From an uncultured Candidatus Saccharibacteria bacterium (GTDB lineage: Bacteria > Patescibacteriota > Saccharimonadia > Saccharimonadales > UBA4665), in NCBI GenBank assembly GCA_937892705.1, contig CALBGR010000017.1, positions 79,110-143,109 on the forward strand: a stretch of 64,000 nt of DNA, in the 5' to 3' direction. Every line of letters starts with the position of its first letter. Positions within the stretch are counted from its first letter, which is position 1. The notes under the pieces are model-generated. The model worked only from the letters and a program-made list of their open reading frames with translations. It was not told the origin of the DNA and made no database searches. The position numbers and the translations under genes were made by a program. Shown piece by piece: positions 60,591 to 64,000 of this stretch.

Positions 60591-62027
60591 TTATTCTAGC
60601 ATGCGCACCTTGATCGTATCAGTCGTACCGACCACGCCTGGCTGTTGACCTGATGCAGTTACCACAATATCACCCTTATGCAGTACCTTTGCCTGCCGCA
60701 GCCAATCAGTCAGTTTAGTAGCCGCCATACGATCTGCAGGCCGCACATAGCTTTTAACACTATATACCAAAGCCAGCTGTTGCGCGGTGCGCGTGTCATC
60801 TGTTACCGCAATCAGCGGTATAGAGGGACGGCACGCAGCAATTTGCAGTGCTGTATGACCGGATTTTGTTTCAGCAACAATCGCCTTTGCTCGTATATTT
60901 TCCGCCAGCTGGATAATACTATTTGAAATAGCGGCTTGCCGCGAACCATCTGACTCATGCGTAAAGACTGCCTTGAGCGGCGCATTTGATTCGGTATAGC
61001 GCACCACTCGCTTCATAGCCCGCACCGCTTCAATAGGATATTTACCATTGGCGGTCTCATCACTGAGCATCACACAATCCGCACCAACAATGACCGCTGT
61101 AGCGACGTCTGACACTTCGGCGCGAGTCGGCTCCGGCATTTCAGTCATACTGCCCAGCATTTGTGTCGCTACAATCGTTGGCTTTACATACTGTAGCCCC
61201 AGACCAATAATTTTCCGCTGCACAATTGGCACCGATTCTGCAGGCGTCTCTATAGCCAGATCACCACGAGCTATCATCACAGCATCGGCTTCTTTCACAA
61301 TTTCTTCGATATTTTCTACCGCTGCCTTGGTTTCTATTTTGGCAATAATTTTGGCGCTACTACCCAACCCTCTGAGTCGCCTTCTCAGCGCCTTGATATC
61401 ATTTGCAGTCTGCACAAAACTCAGTGCTACATAATCAATATCTTGTGCAGAACCAAATGCAATATCTTCTTTATCTTTCTTGGTAATAATATCACCGGCA
61501 AAATCTGTATCAGGTAAGTTAATGCCTTTGCGCTTGATCAAAATACCGTCATTTTCAGCACGCACATGCACAACACCATTGTGAACACTGGTTACTGTAG
61601 TACGCACTCGGCCATCATATAGATACAGCCGCTCACCACGCTTTACTTTCTTAGACAGATCATATTGTGTCGGGATATGATTAGTCGTTACATAATCCGC
61701 ATTGTATGCAAAGGTGAGTGATTGACCAGTTTGTACAGTAATTACACCATCAAAATCACCAAGTCGTATCTTGGGCCCCTGCAAATCCTGCACGATCGCC
61801 ACCGGCTTGCCAAGCTCTTTACTTGCTTTACGAATCCACTTTATTTGCTGCTCGCGCTCCTCATATGAGCCATGGCTAAAATTAAGCCGTATACCATTGG
61901 CCCCAGCCTCAATCAGACTGTAAATAGCTTCATACGAATTTGTTGCCGGCCCTACAGTTGCTAAAATTTTGGTGCGCTTAAATTCTTGGAGCGGCACCGA
62001 AGGTACTTTGTTTGTTATTGTGCTCAC
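60591..62027 (-). CDS. pyk: Pyruvate kinase
   Basis: Catalyses the last ATP-yielding step of glycolysis. The 478 residues carry TKILATVGPATNS, RLNFSHGSYEE, QDLQGPKIRLG, the active-site IIAKIETKAAVENI, VMIARGDLAIE and the C-terminal allosteric domain with TKSGHTAL. No extra PEP-utiliser domain is attached. GTG start with AAGGGTGG upstream and a TATACT farther up. It is first in a three-gene lower-glycolysis operon. Confidence 0.96.
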   Translation of the reverse strand: MSTITNKVPSVPLQEFKRTKILATVGPATNSYEAIYSLIEAGANGIRLNFSHGSYEEREQQIKWIRKASKELGKPVAIVQDLQGPKIRLGDFDGVITVQTGQSLTFAYNADYVTTNHIPTQYDLSKKVKRGERLYLYDGRVRTTVTSVHNGVVHVRAENDGILIKRKGINLPDTDFAGDIITKKDKEDIAFGSAQDIDYVALSFVQTANDIKALRRRLRGLGSSAKIIAKIETKAAVENIEEIVKEADAVMIARGDLAIETPAESVPIVQRKIIGLGLQYVKPTIVATQMLGSMTEMPEPTRAEVSDVATAVIVGADCVMLSDETANGKYPIEAVRAMKRVVRYTESNAPLKAVFTHESDGSRQAAISNSIIQLAENIRAKAIVAETKSGHTALQIAACRPSIPLIAVTDDTRTAQQLALVYSVKSYVRPADRMAATKLTDWLRQAKVLHKGDIVVTASGQQPGVVGTTDTIKVRMLE

Positions 62028-62103
62028 GTTTCGCCACCCTTACTATTTTTACTTATCAAGTATACCACTGTCAGCACAAAACCATAACAGTTTTATGCAC
62101 TCT

Positions 62104-62235
62104 TTATACTCGTAGTAGCCAACGTATCACTGACACGCATTCTGCTGGCTTTTCAAAGGTTACTGCAGCTACAGAAACTAATAGCCCTCCCAGCAAAAAA
62201 CCAACAATGCCAGCGAGCAGTACTTTTGTATCCAT
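62104..62235 (-). CDS. 43-residue membrane microprotein in the csoR operon
   Basis: Begins MDTKVLLAGIVGFLLGGLLV and ends ECVSVIRWLLRV. One glycine-rich transmembrane helix is followed by a short segment with a single Cys. It starts five bases after the csoR stop, with AGAGGGTAAG before the ATG, so it is likely co-transcribed. Small membrane proteins next to metal regulators can be metal-transport accessory subunits, but no homology is claimed. Confidence 0.55.
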   Translation of the reverse strand: MDTKVLLAGIVGFLLGGLLVSVAAVTFEKPAECVSVIRWLLRV

Positions 62236-62240
62236 ATCAC

Positions 62241-62528
62241 TTACCCTCTTACCTTCATTAGCCGTTCTACGGCATTAATAAGCTCATCTGTCTTATATGC
62301 AGCATCGCCTTGAATCACCTCACTAGCGAGACAATGTTTTGTATGTTCACGAAGCAGCCCTAATGCAACTTTATCTAATGCCGCCTGCACCGCCCCAATC
62401 TGAGTCAGTATATCGATACAATACGTGTCATTTTCCACCATACGAGCAATACCACGCACTTGCCCTTCAGCCCGACTGAGCCGTTTTAATAGCTGTTCTT
62501 TACTGTCTGCATAACCATACTGCTGCAT
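62241..62528 (-). CDS. csoR: CsoR/RcnR family metal-sensing repressor
   Basis: 95 residues, all-helical DUF156 fold. The N-terminal RLSRAEGQVRGIARMVEND and the Cys-His-Cys set typical of copper sensors (YCIDILTQ, then LREHTKHC) are present. A Cu(I)-type ligand set is therefore likely rather than nickel or cobalt. The operator lies upstream of the first gene of the operon (62998-63018). It begins 2 bases after the DUF4396 gene. Confidence 0.92.
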   Translation of the reverse strand: MQQYGYADSKEQLLKRLSRAEGQVRGIARMVENDTYCIDILTQIGAVQAALDKVALGLLREHTKHCLASEVIQGDAAYKTDELINAVERLMKVRG

Positions 62529-62530
62529 AC

Positions 62531-62989
62531 CTACTCCTTATGATTATGTCCGTGATGATACTTATGAACAAGCGCATGACCCTTTCCTCGATCCAACAGA
62601 TATTTATTCACTGGCATTGCCGCCCAAAATGCAACAAACAGCGAAAACGGTAACGCCAGCCAAAATACCGGATTTACCAATCCTGCGTCCATCGCCCCAG
62701 GGATGACTATCATCACTGCATTATCAACAATTTCCATCACGAAAATTGACAACGTATCGGCCGCTAATACTGTTGTGAGAGCAGTTTTTACTGGCAACCC
62801 CGCCTTTAACAGCGGCAACGTAGACAATACATAGCCAAACAAAAACGCCAAAGCAACCGAAACAGCTACTGTAATGACATTACTGAGCGCCAAGGACGTG
62901 CCAGCAACCATACCAGTAATCTCACCAATAGCGCACCCTGTAAGACAGTGAAGTGTCGCACTGACCGCCATGGAAGTATTATTCGCCAT
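62531..62989 (-). CDS. DUF4396 membrane protein, likely metal-related
   Basis: 152 residues with about four transmembrane helices. The N-terminal part has AVSATLHCLTGCAIGEITGM with a Cys-His-Cys grouping, and the C-terminus ends in a histidine-rich tail (HALVHKYHHGHNHKE). This matches the DUF4396 family. Position as first gene of a CsoR-controlled operon, plus the Cys/His content, suggests copper handling. Transport direction is unknown. The ribosome binding site is AGGAGG, partly next to the operator. Confidence 0.8.
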   Translation of the reverse strand: MANNTSMAVSATLHCLTGCAIGEITGMVAGTSLALSNVITVAVSVALAFLFGYVLSTLPLLKAGLPVKTALTTVLAADTLSIFVMEIVDNAVMIVIPGAMDAGLVNPVFWLALPFSLFVAFWAAMPVNKYLLDRGKGHALVHKYHHGHNHKE

Positions 62990-62997
62990 AGCTCCTC

Positions 62998-63018
62998 CTA
63001 TACCCCCATAGGGTATAG
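62998..63018. promoter_or_regulatory. CsoR operator
   Basis: Perfect inverted repeat CTATACCC-N5-GGGTATAG with a CC-rich centre, the classic form of a CsoR site. It overlaps the region just before the DUF4396 ribosome binding site. Confidence 0.85.
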
Positions 63019-63082
63019 GAAAATTCTATAGAAGTCAATAAAAAACCGCGGTTATTCTCTTTAATATTATAAAATACTTAAC

Positions 63083-63604
63083 TTATTTTTTACCTACGTA
63101 CGTCTGTAAGGCTTTAATCGGCACTATAAAGATGATCAGGAAAACACCTATAATCTGCACAATATCCATGGCAGTTTGTTTACCGTTCCATTGACTTGAT
63201 TGCCACATTGCAAACCACTCAGACCCAATACATAAAAATCCCACAAACCAAAGCGCAATCGCCAACATAAATGCATAAAATCCTGGTACTTTGGCTTTGT
63301 CAAACAGCTCAGCAGACTGCTTAAGCTTGCGAAGCATTTTTGCGCTCGCAATCCAGCCCAGAAGCGCTATAACACCTTCAGTCGCTATGATACTCCAATA
63401 AGCCACATTTACCGCCGTTTCATTGGTAATAGAACGCCACATTAATTTGTTGTCAGGAAAGGTAGTATCCATTGCAAAAACATGCTTCACAAACTGATAG
63501 TTGGAATTGTAATCCATCAAGTTTCCAGCGAAAATCAAGGTTACATAAAATGCAAAACATGCTACTACGAATAGTTGCAACACTCGAAATGTGTAGGCAT
63601 ACAT
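63083..63604 (-). CDS. DUF2165 family membrane protein
   Basis: 173 residues with four transmembrane helices. The first loop motif FVKHVFAMDTTFPDNKLMWRSI is the DUF2165 hallmark. The family's role is unknown. AAGGAAGGT precedes the ATG. The promoter region contains GCTTATGC and TGTGC-TATATT, an extended -10 type. Confidence 0.88.
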   Translation of the reverse strand: MYAYTFRVLQLFVVACFAFYVTLIFAGNLMDYNSNYQFVKHVFAMDTTFPDNKLMWRSITNETAVNVAYWSIIATEGVIALLGWIASAKMLRKLKQSAELFDKAKVPGFYAFMLAIALWFVGFLCIGSEWFAMWQSSQWNGKQTAMDIVQIIGVFLIIFIVPIKALQTYVGKK

Positions 63605-63754
63605 AATAACCTTCCTTGTTTAATTTATTTGTGCTTAGTGATTATCATCAATATAGCACAAGCATAAGCTTTTTTAAACTCAGCACATTATAGGTACACC
63701 ATACATAGTCACCATTACCTAAAATAGAGAAACTTACTCTACTTAAGACACAAA

Positions 63755-63783
63755 GAAAAAAGGACCATCGTGAAAGATGATCC
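63755..63783 (-). terminator. Intrinsic terminator after tRNA-Glu
   Basis: Minus-strand AGGATCATC/GATGGTCCT (with G-U pairs, 5-nt loop) followed by TTTTTTC. Confidence 0.8.
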
Positions 63784-63791
63784 TTTTTTCC

Positions 63792-63866
63792 TGGTGACCT
63801 CACGGGGAATCGAACCCCGATTGCCAGGATGAAAACCTGGTGTCCTAGCCGTTAGACGATGAGGCC
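63792..63866 (-). tRNA. tRNA-Glu(UUC)
   Basis: 75 nt with encoded CCA. Acceptor GGCCTCA/TGAGGTC (one G-U), anticodon stem-loop CCAGG-TTTTCAT-CCTGG giving UUC, and T arm GGGGTTCGATTCCCC. Its wobble uridine is a substrate for the MnmA encoded in this window. Confidence 0.96.
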
Positions 63867-64000
63867 ATAGACTAAGAAGAAATACACCGCTCGATAATAC
63901 CACAACAGAGGTATTTGATCAATACCCTACTAGACAAACACGAACCTTCAACCTGGTGTCTACGTGGGTGAGTATTCAATTTGTTAGAGATATGAGCAGT

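Overview
This 64 kb window looks like a chromosomal segment of a Patescibacteria/CPR bacterium, most likely Candidatus Saccharibacteria (TM7). No marker gene was searched. The placement rests on the compact layout, a short alanyl-tRNA synthetase without its C-terminal region, PilM/FtsA-like and baseplate-J-like genes beside ruvX and mltG, an sbcB-type exonuclease I, only fragments of biosynthetic pathways, many secreted proteins of unknown family, and CCA-encoding tRNA genes. UGA is used as a normal stop, which argues against SR1/Gracilibacteria. Many genes have a -10 hexamer six bases before the start codon, so leaderless transcription appears common.

Layout. 1-15 kb: DNA repair and housekeeping (sbcB, obgE, ruvX, alaS, mnmA), cell-wall enzymes (LysM-CHAP hydrolase behind a structured leader, mltG) and a PilM/FtsA-like plus baseplate-J-like pair. 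14.9-25.2 kb: a surface-protein locus with five related secreted proteins, two membrane-anchored two-domain proteins resembling DUF916/DUF3324 WxL partners, a PKD-domain protein and a divergent lectin-like adhesin; the composition recalls Gram-positive csc/WxL clusters. 25.2-31.5 kb: an F1-type ATPase operon (epsilon, beta, gamma, alpha, delta, b) with no a or c gene. In their place is a protein with an extracytoplasmic domain and a c-like membrane hairpin lacking the ion-binding carboxylate.

31.5-38.2 kb: iscS, small unknown genes, tatD, metG, a HIT protein, tRNA-Leu, tRNA-Cys and small membrane proteins. 38.29-44.79 kb: an integrated element of about 6.5 kb bounded by identical 19-bp repeats next to tRNA-Gly, with a CFI-box protein, repressor, excisionase-like protein, SpoVG-like protein, probable replication initiator and large serine recombinase. 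The repeat lies inside the recombinase reading frame, so excision would replace the last 8 residues of the recombinase with a 40-residue tail encoded at the other end.

44.8-52 kb: tRNA-Gly, tRNA-Phe, a trehalase-like enzyme, several microproteins, and a surface/envelope operon (kinase-like protein, LPXTG protein, SDR oxidoreductase, SGNH hydrolase). 52.1-64 kb: tmRNA, MarR regulator, rsmA, an RpfB-like muralytic protein, NUDIX, PcrA/UvrD helicase, the glycolytic trio tpiA-pgk-pyk, a CsoR-controlled metal operon with a clear operator, a DUF2165 membrane protein and tRNA-Glu. The genes fit a host-associated, fermentative cell that invests heavily in surface proteins and cell-wall remodelling.
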